Assembly (NCBI RefSeq): GCF_002006355.2
Contig: NZ_CP096980.1
Coordinates: 4,464,001 to 4,528,000, forward strand
Length of the DNA: 64,000 nucleotides
Direction: 5' to 3'
DNA from: Clostridium felsineum DSM 794
GTDB taxonomy: Bacteria > Bacillota > Clostridia > Clostridiales > Clostridiaceae
Shown: piece after piece, positions 1 to 7,083 of the stretch
How the letters are laid out: the number at the start of each line of letters is the position of its first letter
Position numbering within the stretch: position 1 is the first letter of the stretch
The notes under the pieces: model-generated
Database searches by the model: none
The model's input: the letters and a program-made list of their open reading frames with translations, nothing else
What the model was told of the DNA's origin: nothing
Position numbers and translations under genes: made by a program

Positions 1-739
1 CTAAAGCAACATCTATTTTGTAGTCGTTTCCATGTTTCGCAAAGTAGTTTGAATAATGTGAATCTCCACTATGATAAATATTGCCGCCTGGAGTTTTAAT
101 AACATAATTAACTGCTAATTTATCCATATCCTGTGGCATTTTATCTTTTAATATAACCCCTTTAGGTGCAGTAACGAGTTCCGTTCTATCAAAAGATTCA
201 AGAGCAACAATTTCTGTATCCTTTACTTTTATTACATCTCCTGGTTTAACTACTACGCATCTTTCCTCTGGTACTCCCCAGCTAATCCAAAGATCAACAC
301 AAGCCTTAGGTCCGATAAATTTCACATCAGATGAACAATTCTGCATTACCGCTGCAGCTACATTTGGGTCTATGTGATCGCTATGATCATGAGTTGCCAA
401 AATAGCATCTACTTCTTTTATTTTAAAAGGATCAATTACGCAAACTGAGTTTCTTAAGTTTGGCTGCATAGCAACGCATCCAATCATTCTTTGATGTTGA
501 TGCTGTTTTTTCATTAAAGGATTAGCTTTTGTCTTCTTTCCGCTGTTAACCCATAAATCAATGCACAAATTTGCATTTCCCTCAGATTTTACCCAAATAC
601 CCGTACATCCTAGCCACCACATTGCAAAAGTTTCAGGCTTTACTTCTTCTTGTTCTATTTCTTCATTTAACCATGTACCCCATTCTGGAAATGTGTTTAG
701 TATCCATGATTCTCTTGTTATTTCTTGAATTTTGCTCAT
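1..739 (-). CDS. ulaG: UlaG-like L-ascorbate-6-phosphate lactonase (3' end beyond window)
   Basis: Reading back from an ATG at 739, behind a GAAAGGATG-type ribosome site, gives 246 uninterrupted codons to the window edge. UlaG is about 350 residues, so roughly the last third is missing. The metallo-beta-lactamase-fold metal motif HDHSDH is at residues 117-122, and the N-terminus (SWILNTFPEWGTWLNEEI, then WWLGCTGIWV) is typical of UlaG. The family opens the lactone of L-ascorbate 6-phosphate to 3-keto-L-gulonate 6-phosphate in the cytoplasm using a divalent metal. A terminator at 906-953 separates it from hxlB, so it has its own promoter. No ascorbate PTS or UlaE/UlaF epimerase is visible here, so the physiological substrate is uncertain although the family is clear. 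Confidence 0.88.
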   Translation of the reverse strand, partial: MSKIQEITRESWILNTFPEWGTWLNEEIEQEEVKPETFAMWWLGCTGIWVKSEGNANLCIDLWVNSGKKTKANPLMKKQHQHQRMIGCVAMQPNLRNSVCVIDPFKIKEVDAILATHDHSDHIDPNVAAAVMQNCSSDVKFIGPKACVDLWISWGVPEERCVVVKPGDVIKVKDTEIVALESFDRTELVTAPKGVILKDKMPQDMDKLAVNYVIKTPGGNIYHSGDSHYSNYFAKHGNDYKIDVAL

Positions 740-857
740 TTTAAATTCATCCTTTCTTTAATTGTTTATCAGGTAAATTTATTTCTTCTTTTGAATCCTT
801 AACTTATATTATTATAATAACATCATAGGATTACAAAATCGACATTATTTCATACAT

Positions 858-871
858 TGCACATATGTGCA
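858..871. promoter_or_regulatory. Perfect palindrome upstream of ulaG, possible operator
   Basis: TGCACATATGTGCA is a perfect 14-bp palindrome about 120 bp upstream of the ulaG start, extended imperfectly to CATTGCACA/TGTGCACAATG. It sits just upstream of AT-rich sequence where a ulaG promoter would lie. An operator role is inference; no regulator is assigned. Confidence 0.35.
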
Positions 872-905
872 CAATGTTTTTTTGACCAACGGCTTTTTAG
901 AAAAA

Positions 906-953
906 CAAAGAACCGCTATAACAGCATTTTTTATGCTATTCAGCGGCTCTTTG
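906..953 (-). terminator. Terminator of the kdgK-hxlA-hxlB operon
   Basis: A long inverted repeat pairs CAAAGAACCGCTATAACAGC with its near complement ending GCGGCTCTTTG. Read on the minus strand it is followed by CTTTGTTTTTCT, giving a T-rich tail. It lies 40 bp past the hxlB stop. Confidence 0.8.
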
Positions 954-992
954 TGTGTGTTTTATGTTAAAAAATCATGCAAAAGAAATGTA

Positions 993-1541
993 TTACTCTA
1001 AATTACTATGATTTTTTATAGCTATATCATTATCTATTTTATCCTTATAGCTCAATTTTAAACATAGGGCATCCATAACTATATGAACACTTTGATCAAA
1101 TAAAGAGCTTAAAAGTTGAATTGACTTTACATTTTGTGCCTTATCACTTTTTACTGCTCCAGGCACAATTATATTTTTAGAAGAATCCTTTGCAAGAGTT
1201 GAACCCTCTCTGCTTGTTATTCCGATTATATGCGCTCCCTTTGCCTTAGACTTTTGTAGTAAATTTAAAACCATGGAAGTTTCACCAGACCCTGATATTA
1301 AAAACACTACATCCTCAGCTTGAACCGAAGGAGTTATAGTTTCACCCACCACATAAACCGTATATCCAATATGCATGAGCCTCATTGCAAAGCATTTTCC
1401 TATTAGTCCAGAACGTCCTTGTCCGTATACAAAAAATCTCTTGTCCTTTGTAATAAATTCCACAACTTCATCCATTTTGCTTTCATCCACATTATTAATT
1501 ACCTGTTGAACCTCTTTTAATATATCATCAAGCACCTTCAT
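993..1541 (-). CDS. hxlB: 6-phospho-3-hexuloisomerase
   Basis: A SIS-fold sugar-phosphate isomerase of 182 residues that converts D-arabino-3-hexulose 6-phosphate to fructose 6-phosphate in the ribulose monophosphate pathway. YGQGRSG and SGSGET are the phosphosugar-binding loops. I place the start at the ATG at 1541 because GGGAG in the end of hxlA is 9 bases upstream; the ATG three codons earlier abuts that site with no spacing. It is the last gene of kdgK-hxlA-hxlB, pairing with the hexulose-phosphate synthase beside it. In non-methylotrophs the pair can remove formaldehyde or, in reverse, make ribulose 5-phosphate; which applies here is not visible. Confidence 0.88.
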   Translation of the reverse strand: MKVLDDILKEVQQVINNVDESKMDEVVEFITKDKRFFVYGQGRSGLIGKCFAMRLMHIGYTVYVVGETITPSVQAEDVVFLISGSGETSMVLNLLQKSKAKGAHIIGITSREGSTLAKDSSKNIIVPGAVKSDKAQNVKSIQLLSSLFDQSVHIVMDALCLKLSYKDKIDNDIAIKNHSNLE

Positions 1542-1546
1542 GGATA

Positions 1547-2173
1547 TCATCTCCCACTTTGTAATTTTTCACAAATTCTTTTAGCTGTATACGCTGCATT
1601 CTTTGACTTTGTTATCAATGACCCCACAACAACTATTTCAGGATTAATAACCTCTATATCAGCAATAATCTTTTTATTAATGCCCCCACCTACAGCAAGT
1701 CTATTTATATCCTTATAAAGTTGTTTTTTACTTTGAAACATGTCTATTAAACTTTTATTTTCACTATCTTTAGGAAGATGAACAAATAAAATAGCATCTT
1801 CATATGTTTTTATTGTCTCAATTTTAGAATCATCCGTTTCCATCAAATCAATCATAATATGTTTTTTATACTTTTTTGAAACCTCATAACATATTTTTAT
1901 TGTTTCAATAGGGGAATTTCCCATAACAGTTGCAATATCTGCCCCTGCCTCATATGCGGCTTTAAATTCATATTCACCTTCATCACAGGTTTTTATATCT
2001 GCTAATATCACTTTATCTTTAAATTCACTTCTTATAAATTGTATAGATTTTTTTCCATAGTCCTTTATAAGTGATGTCCCTACCTCGATTATGTCAATAT
2101 AATCATGTACTTCTTCTACAATACTTTTAGCCTCACTTAAAGTCATCCTATCCAAAGCTAACTGTATTTTCAA
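1547..2173 (-). CDS. hxlA: 3-hexulose-6-phosphate synthase (OMPDC superfamily)
   Basis: A 208-residue TIM-barrel protein of the orotidine-5'-phosphate decarboxylase superfamily. IDIIEVGTSLIKDYG, LADIKTCDEGEYEF (the D-x-K-x-x-D active-site motif) and the late VGGGI loop resemble hexulose-phosphate synthase more than UlaD, whose motif reads ADAKIADAG. It should condense formaldehyde with ribulose 5-phosphate, or run in reverse. The start is TTG at 2173, behind GAGGTGAT, which overlaps the end of kdgK. Because a UlaG lactonase is nearby, 3-keto-L-gulonate-6-phosphate decarboxylase is the main alternative; hxlB next door favours the synthase. Confidence 0.85.
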   Translation of the reverse strand: MKIQLALDRMTLSEAKSIVEEVHDYIDIIEVGTSLIKDYGKKSIQFIRSEFKDKVILADIKTCDEGEYEFKAAYEAGADIATVMGNSPIETIKICYEVSKKYKKHIMIDLMETDDSKIETIKTYEDAILFVHLPKDSENKSLIDMFQSKKQLYKDINRLAVGGGINKKIIADIEVINPEIVVVGSLITKSKNAAYTAKRICEKLQSGR

Positions 2174-2178
2174 TTAAA

Positions 2179-3129
2179 TCACCTCTCGAGGAATTTTTCT
2201 AACTCTTCGTGTGTAGGATAGCCGTCATTGTCCCCCTCGGACATTACTGCTAAAGCACCTACCGCATTTCCCCTTCTAACCGCATCTTTTATGCTTAAGC
2301 CTTCAAGAATTGCGCTTATAACTCCAACTGCAAATCCATCTCCTGCTCCGACTGTGTCAACCACATGTTCAACCTTGAAGCCATCAACTGTATAAGCTTC
2401 TCCGTCCTTTGTTTTTACATATGCACCTTTGGAACCAAGTTTTACGATTACGATTTTCACACCCTTGCTAAGATAAAAATCTGCAATTTCTTCTGGATTA
2501 TCACTACCCATAAGCACTAAACCTTCATTTATTCCTGGAAGTAAAATATCACTTTTGAAAGCTATATCATTTATTGTACTAATCATGTCTTCCTTGCTGC
2601 TCCAAATTTGTGGTCTCAAATTAGTATCAAAAGTAGTTGTGATATTGTTTTCCTTTGCAAGCTCCAGTAATTTATAAGATGCTTCTTTTGTGCTTTCTGA
2701 TAAGCCTGGGAAAATTCCTGTAAGATGAATGTGTTTAACACCATCTAAGTTTACTTTATTTAAATCCTCTACTGTAAAGTTAGCAGCAGCAGAATTTTTT
2801 CTAAAATAAAATATACTAGGATCTCCTTCACTCACCTTTGATTTTAATTGAAATCCAGTAAATTTTTCTTTAGTTGTTGTTACATAATCTGTACCTACAT
2901 TTTCTTCATTAAGTCTTCTATTTATAAATTCACCAAATGGATCTTCTCCAAGCTTTGTTATATACTGAACTGAATGTCCTAATCTTGATACACCAACTGA
3001 AACATTAACTTCAGCTCCTGCTAAGAATTTTTTAAAGCGGTCAATCTCACTTATTTCTTTATCTATTTCACTTTCACCTTCAGCTGCAAATAGTGCCAAA
3101 GGTTCTCCAATTGTTATAAATTCACTCAT
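2179..3129 (-). CDS. kdgK: PfkB-family sugar kinase, probably 2-keto-3-deoxygluconate kinase
   Basis: A 316-residue ribokinase/PfkB-fold kinase. FLAGAEVNVSVGVSRLG near residues 35-51 is the first PfkB signature and DTVGAGDGF at 258-266 holds the anion hole and catalytic base D264. The pattern is that of KdgK, which phosphorylates 2-keto-3-deoxygluconate in uronate and pectin breakdown. The ATG at 3129 follows AGGAGAATGATAAA. It is first in an operon with hxlA and hxlB, an unusual partnership, and has an AACCGGTT operator upstream. KduD at 48.6-49.4 kb would make its substrate. Substrate choice among PfkB kinases cannot be read from sequence with certainty. Confidence 0.85.
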   Translation of the reverse strand: MSEFITIGEPLALFAAEGESEIDKEISEIDRFKKFLAGAEVNVSVGVSRLGHSVQYITKLGEDPFGEFINRRLNEENVGTDYVTTTKEKFTGFQLKSKVSEGDPSIFYFRKNSAAANFTVEDLNKVNLDGVKHIHLTGIFPGLSESTKEASYKLLELAKENNITTTFDTNLRPQIWSSKEDMISTINDIAFKSDILLPGINEGLVLMGSDNPEEIADFYLSKGVKIVIVKLGSKGAYVKTKDGEAYTVDGFKVEHVVDTVGAGDGFAVGVISAILEGLSIKDAVRRGNAVGALAVMSEGDNDGYPTHEELEKFLER

Positions 3130-3451
3130 TTTATCATTCTCCTAAAATCTTATTTTAAACAATTTACTTTTGTAACAATCGAAGGATCTTATGGGGATAT
3201 TCAAGACCATCTTCAATACTTTTAAATTTAACTTGCTCAGTACTATTGTCTGCCTTTATGATATTTTAATGCACATAAGGCTTATGTCTATTTCCTTTGG
3301 ATTGTCTTTAGTTTATTTTGCTACTTTGAAACTTTGTAAACCGGTTTCTAAAACCTGAATACTAGCTTTTTTTATCTTTAAGTGCATTTTTATGTTTATA
3401 TTTACTGTAGGAAAATTACAATAAGTTAATTTTCCCACAGATAAATCTTAC
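3130..3451. other. Intergenic region kdgK-lacI
   Basis: This 320-bp AT-rich gap has no convincing gene. It holds the kdgK operator (3338-3347) and an inverted repeat at 3405-3440 (CTGTAGGAAAATTA with TAATTTTCCCACAG-like partner) just past the lacI stop. The repeat lacks a T-tract on the minus strand, so its role as a lacI terminator is uncertain. The kdgK promoter must lie between the two. Confidence 0.5.
3336..3350. promoter_or_regulatory. LacI-family operator upstream of kdgK
   Basis: The sequence holds the palindrome AAACCGGTTT with the central CG typical of LacI/GalR operators. On the minus strand it reads TAGAAACCGGTTTACAAAG, nearly matching the site at 4499-4508 (TAGGAAACCGGTTACTAAAG). 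It lies about 210 bp upstream of kdgK, so the adjacent LacI protein probably binds both. Confidence 0.7.
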
Positions 3452-4480
3452 CTAATTATTTAATGGTATTGTTGAGCCTCTTATTTCAAGCTTTGAATTA
3501 AGCACTCTACTAACTGCATCCTTTGGTAATTTTTCTTCAATTCTATCTATTAATATTTTTGCTGCTTCAAATCCCATTTCATAGGATGGTTGTGATATTG
3601 TTGTGATGCCTGGTGGTATTAGTGATGCCCACCCCCAGTTATCATAGCCGCAAACTCCTAAGTCCTTTGGAACATTTATATTTAATTTATTAATTGCACT
3701 TAAAGTATTTAAGAGTACAACACCATTGACCGCAAATATAGCTTTTTTACCACTATAATTGTTTAAGAATTTGTATATATTTACTTCTATATTTCCGCCT
3801 TCATTATGATCTATAACTGAGATATTGTAATTTTCTTTTTTAAGTCTTTTACTGCAAACATCAAGAAAAGCTCTTTCTCTCTCTATTCTAGGTTTTACAT
3901 TGTTAAGTCTTTCCGTAAAAAAGCACAAGCTGTTGAATCCTGCATCAATAAGATAATTTATAGTTTCAACTGTGATTTCATAGTTGTTACTTTTAACAGA
4001 ATCAATTTTGTCTTCACAAAAGGTTCTATCTAGCATTGAAATTGGTATTCCTCTTTCTTTCATGCTAACTATAAGCTCCTCGTTGTGGCCTGTACTATTG
4101 ACTATAATGCCCTCAACCCTTTGATCTAAAAGCGATTTTATATATTCCGCTTCTTCCTTTGCATCGTTATCTGAATTTGCGATGACCATGTTGTAGCCTC
4201 TAGCCTTGCACTCGTCTCCGATTCCTTTGATTATTATTGATGAAAAAGGATTTGTAAGATCTGCTATTACAACACCTATTAGCCTGCTTTTATTGGATTT
4301 TAGACTTCTCGCTATATTATTAGGTCTATAATTAAGTTCTTTTATGGCTTCTTTTATTCTGTCTTTAGTTTTTTCTGACATATATTCAAACTTACCATTT
4401 AGGTATCTTGATATAGTTGCCTTAGAAACCCCTGCTAATTTAGCTACGTCGTCTATTATTACCTTCTTCTTGTTATCCAT
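3452..4480 (-). CDS. LacI-family regulator of the kdgK operon (KdgR-like)
   Basis: A 342-residue LacI/GalR repressor. Residues 8-28 form the helix-turn-helix (DDVAKLAGVSKATISRYLNG), RPNNIARSLK is the hinge, and LIGVVIADLTNPFSS onward is the periplasmic-binding-protein-like ligand domain. The ATG at 4480 follows AAAGGATGG. AACCGGTT sites lie before kdgK and before this gene, so it likely represses kdgK-hxlA-hxlB and itself until a uronate-derived inducer binds. B. subtilis kdgR is a LacI protein beside kdgK, which supports the comparison; the ligand is inferred. Confidence 0.85.
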   Translation of the reverse strand: MDNKKKVIIDDVAKLAGVSKATISRYLNGKFEYMSEKTKDRIKEAIKELNYRPNNIARSLKSNKSRLIGVVIADLTNPFSSIIIKGIGDECKARGYNMVIANSDNDAKEEAEYIKSLLDQRVEGIIVNSTGHNEELIVSMKERGIPISMLDRTFCEDKIDSVKSNNYEITVETINYLIDAGFNSLCFFTERLNNVKPRIERERAFLDVCSKRLKKENYNISVIDHNEGGNIEVNIYKFLNNYSGKKAIFAVNGVVLLNTLSAINKLNINVPKDLGVCGYDNWGWASLIPPGITTISQPSYEMGFEAAKILIDRIEEKLPKDAVSRVLNSKLEIRGSTIPLNN

Positions 4481-4842
4481 TTTTCACCATCCTTTAGTAA
4501 CCGGTTTCCTAAATACATCATACTACTAAGAAAGCTCAATTGCAATAAGGAAAATGAAATTTTTTGTTGGTTGATAGTTCAAGTATAGTACACAATACTA
4601 TCCAGACTTAAATCAAATATATAATAAATTTTAAGTATACTTTTTTATTCATTATAATACAGTAAGTAATGTTTTTCAAACTTACAGCTGTAAATGTAAT
4701 TTAAGTATGTTACACTTATTCTAATTTCCTCACTATATGTAATATTTTACAATATAATATGCTTAAATACAGCATTTTACATTTAATCCTTTTAATTGTA
4801 TATCGTACTTGTATCAAAAATAAATTTTAGGAGGATTTAAAA
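4481..4842. other. Divergent intergenic region
   Basis: AT-rich gap between the divergent lacI and peptidoglycan-binding-protein genes, with no gene seen. It carries the lacI operator at its left end and AT-rich promoter-like sequence, including TTTACAATATAATAT near 4746-4760, before the AGGAGG ribosome site of the next gene. Confidence 0.5.
4498..4510. promoter_or_regulatory. LacI-family operator upstream of the lacI gene
   Basis: TAACCGGTTTCC has the same core as the kdgK operator. It lies 18-30 bp upstream of the lacI ATG, directly before its ribosome site, suggesting autoregulation. Confidence 0.65.
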
Positions 4843-5271
4843 ATGAAAAGTTTAAAAATGAAAGCTTTATCTTTAGGAATTGTGTCTACTGTTTTACTTT
4901 CTTCAACTGCTTTTGCTGCTACTAATACTAAAATACAGGTAAATAAATCTACCAAGAATATAACTACCCAATCATCTGCTAACCCTTCAAGAAACTATAA
5001 GACTTATTATAATTCACGTGCAGACCAAGTAATAGCTGGAGGCGGACTTATAAAATTAGGTGATACCGGAGATGCTGTTAAAGATGTTCAAGCATGTTTA
5101 GTCAATGGTGGCTTTTTATCTGGTGGTCAAAGTAGTATTGATGGAATATTTGGACAAAGTACCTATAATGCAGTTGTGTACTTCCAAAATTACTATCACT
5201 ATCAATATGGTTTAAGTGTAGATGGTATTGTTGGACCAGCTACTTGGAACTTATTACGTGGTGATCTTTAA
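4843..5271 (+). CDS. Secreted peptidoglycan-binding domain protein
   Basis: A 142-residue exported protein. Residues 1-26 form a signal peptide (KMKALSLGIVSTVLLSS, then a likely AFA/AT cleavage site). About 45 polar residues precede one peptidoglycan-binding-1 domain (about 70-142): IKLGDTGDAVKDVQACLVNGG, IDGIFGQSTYNAVVYFQ and VDGIVGPATWNLL are its repeated helix signatures. No catalytic domain is attached, so it may bind or decorate the wall or act with a separate hydrolase. The ATG follows AGGAGG by 7 bases. It is monocistronic, ending in a strong terminator. The partner is unknown. Confidence 0.85.
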   Translation: MKSLKMKALSLGIVSTVLLSSTAFAATNTKIQVNKSTKNITTQSSANPSRNYKTYYNSRADQVIAGGGLIKLGDTGDAVKDVQACLVNGGFLSGGQSSIDGIFGQSTYNAVVYFQNYYHYQYGLSVDGIVGPATWNLLRGDL

Positions 5272-5287
5272 TAAAAAATCACCTATA

Positions 5288-5338
5288 AAAAGTAGAACCC
5301 TAGAATAAAGTTTATACTATTCTAAGGTTCTACTTTTT
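5288..5338 (+). terminator. Terminator of the peptidoglycan-binding protein gene
   Basis: AAAAGTAGAACCCTAGAATA pairs with TATTCTAAGGTTCTACTTTT over about 20 bp with one mismatch and ends in a T-run. Symmetry would also let it stop leftward transcription from 5440. Confidence 0.85.
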
Positions 5339-5439
5339 ATAAGCAACTTTCTGTGTTTTATTTGATTTATTGCTTAAAAATCAAATTTTTTATAAATTCC
5401 TTCTCTTTTTTCATTAAATTTATTATTGGTTAGTTTTAT

Positions 5440-5814
5440 CTAATTAAAATAATACAATTCTGTATTCAAAAATTCACATGATAATGTTGATTGTTTTAAT
5501 TCTTTTTTTAATGTTTTCGCTATTCTAATTACAGCATTTTTCCATTCAATAATATCATTAATAAACTCGCTATTAGCCACTCCTGTTATTACAAATGTAT
5601 ACTCTCCACCTTTTGGGCATCCTAATTCTTCATTGTAAACAGTTTTGCTTTTCTTAATTACCGCTGATACATATATTCCACTAAACTTGAATTCTCTTTT
5701 GGCAATATCCTGCCATAATTCACTTATAAAATCAAACATAAAATCCTGCTGATTATTGTTAAAATATCCTTTATTTATTCCTGTAACCATCTCAAATCTC
5801 AAAGTATTTTCCAT
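5440..5814 (-). CDS. Small unknown protein, paralogue of the Cas6-partner protein
   Basis: A 124-residue protein of no family I recognise. I start it at the ATG at 5814, behind GGGGGA. The 14 codons upstream that stay open correspond, by alignment with the intact copy, to the degraded end of the cas6-like gene. It is clearly paralogous to the protein at 6691-7068: both have ENTLRFE/QNTLRFE starts, a NNNQQDFMFDFISELWQDIA block, GCPKGGE.TFVITG.AN, and ELKQS..CEFL near the end. It is predicted soluble with no signal or membrane segment. Its cas6 neighbour is broken, yet this copy remains open, so it may act independently. Confidence 0.75.
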   Translation of the reverse strand: MENTLRFEMVTGINKGYFNNNQQDFMFDFISELWQDIAKREFKFSGIYVSAVIKKSKTVYNEELGCPKGGEYTFVITGVANSEFINDIIEWKNAVIRIAKTLKKELKQSTLSCEFLNTELYYFN

Positions 5815-6018
5815 TATTATTCCCCCATTATCTCTCACTAAAAAAACTACACACACAAAAGAATTATTTCCACTAATTTCAACTGCTATTGCTATAAATT
5901 GCAGCTTTTTAATAATCTTCGTTTAATTTATTTTTATATAGCTTGTATTTATCAATAGAATAAGAGTATTAAAAACTTAACTTTCAATAACTGTTTATAT
6001 TAATTCAAAATATTTCAT
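5815..6018 (-). pseudogene. Remnant of a second cas6-like gene with internal deletion
   Basis: Both ends of the intact cas6-like gene at 7084-7776 are recognisable. Reading leftward from 6018, ATG AAA TAT TTT GAA TTA ATA matches the intact start (MKYFELI) and then hits a stop. Near 5850-5905, AAAGCTGCA..TTATAGCAATAGCAGTTG matches the intact coding sequence for KAAFVAMAVG in broken frame. About 200 bp remain of 693, so roughly 500 bp of the middle is gone. Homology continues upstream into TTTATGTATATT-type leader sequence, as at the intact locus, showing that the whole module was duplicated before decay. Confidence 0.8.
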
Positions 6019-6358
6019 ATTATTCTTCTCGTTTGAAACTAAATTAACTTTATGTATATTATGCCATTATTATCTTTTATCACTTCATTAACAAAACCTA
6101 TATTTTTAATAATATATTAGTATTTTTAACATTAGATTTCTATGTGGTTCAAGAGGAATTATATTAGTATGATGTTTTTTATGGGATAAGAATTTATTGG
6201 TGAAATTAATACATAAAAGGATTAATTGTTTTGGTTTATGTTATGGTGAGTTCTTTAAAACCTCTGATATTGCTTTTTATTTTGCTATTTGCTGATTTTT
6301 TACCTTTTAGAGATTGATTATTTAGGATTAGTAATTTCTTTCAGTTCATGATTCTAAT
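6019..6358. other. Intergenic sequence between the duplicated modules
   Basis: The first 80 bp resemble the leader of the intact cas6-like gene (compare about 7777-7860). Beyond that I see only AT-rich sequence with short ORFs lacking ribosome sites, up to the 95-bp repeat array. Confidence 0.5.
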
Positions 6359-6667
6359 GGGCTCCCCCCAAACCCCGTGTATGAGATTTTGCATTTTTCC
6401 TACTTTATATTATTTTTTGAGAAAGTGATTTTTCTGAGTTATAGAAGGATAATGGGCTCCGCCCAAACCCCGTGTATTAGATTTTGCCTTTTTCCTACTT
6501 TATATTATTTCTTGAGAAAATGATTTTTCTGAGTTATAGAAGGATAATGGGCTCCGCCCAAACCCCGTGTATTAGATTTTGCCTTTTTCCTACTTTATAT
6601 TATTTCTTGAGAAAATGATTTTTCTGAGTTATAGAAGGATAATGGGCTCCGCCCAAACCCCGTGTAT
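6359..6667. repeat. Tandem repeat, 95-bp unit, 3.25 copies
   Basis: Units begin at 6359, 6454, 6549 and 6644, exactly 95 bp apart; the fourth is only 24 bp. Units 2 and 3 are identical, while unit 1 differs at several bases. Each starts with GGGCTCCGCCCAAACCCCG, a GC-rich block with a short GGGC/GCCC hairpin in otherwise AT-rich DNA. There are no variable spacers, so it is not a CRISPR array. It begins 24 bp past the stop of the intact Cas6-partner gene, so a transcript of that operon would run into it. Confidence 0.9.
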
Positions 6668-6690
6668 GATTACTTTCCATATACCAACTA

Positions 6691-7068
6691 TTAAAGATAA
6701 TGCATTTCTGCATCTAAAAATTCACATATCACTACAGATTGTTTTAGTTCTTCTTTTAACTTTTGAGCTAATCTTATCACCATGGCCTTCCATTCATCAA
6801 TATCAATTACAACTTCCTTATTAGCTGCTCCTGTTATTACAAATGTGTTTTCTCCACCTTTTGGGCAACCTTTTTCTTCGCTGTACACGGCTTTGCTCTT
6901 CATAATTACGGCAGATACATATATTCCTGTGTGATCAAATTCTTTTTTTGCAATGTCCTGCCATAGTTCGCTTATAAAATCAAACATAAAATCTTGCTGA
7001 TTATTATTTTCATATTCCTTATTCATTCCTGAAACTGAAACTATTTCAAATCTTAAAGTATTTTGCAT
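6691..7068 (-). CDS. Small unknown protein encoded with the Cas6-like gene
   Basis: A 125-residue protein without a family I recognise. It starts at ATG 7068, behind AAAAGGAG, 15 bases after the cas6-like stop, so the two are surely co-transcribed and translated in step. Conserved features shared with the copy at 5440-5814 are the QQDFMFDFISELWQDIA block, GIYVSAVI, GCPKGGE.TFVITGAAN and a C-terminal helical half ending CEFLDAEMHYL. No signal, membrane segment or nuclease motif is visible. Its preservation in duplicate beside a Cas6-like enzyme suggests a partner or regulator role, which is inference only. Confidence 0.8.
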   Translation of the reverse strand: MQNTLRFEIVSVSGMNKEYENNNQQDFMFDFISELWQDIAKKEFDHTGIYVSAVIMKSKAVYSEEKGCPKGGENTFVITGAANKEVVIDIDEWKAMVIRLAQKLKEELKQSVVICEFLDAEMHYL

Positions 7069-7083
7069 TATTATTTCTCCTTT

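Noticed and set aside
3405..3440. Inverted repeat after lacI as a terminator
   Set aside because: The arms pair well but there is no T-tract on the minus strand, so I left it as an unassigned repeat.
6359..6667. Repeats near a cas6-like gene, possible CRISPR array
   Set aside because: The unit is a uniform 95 bp with no unique spacers, so it is a simple tandem repeat and not a CRISPR array.
6579..6824. 81-codon plus-strand frame across the repeats
   Set aside because: It crosses the tandem repeat, lacks a ribosome site and overlaps the opposite partner gene; a chance frame.
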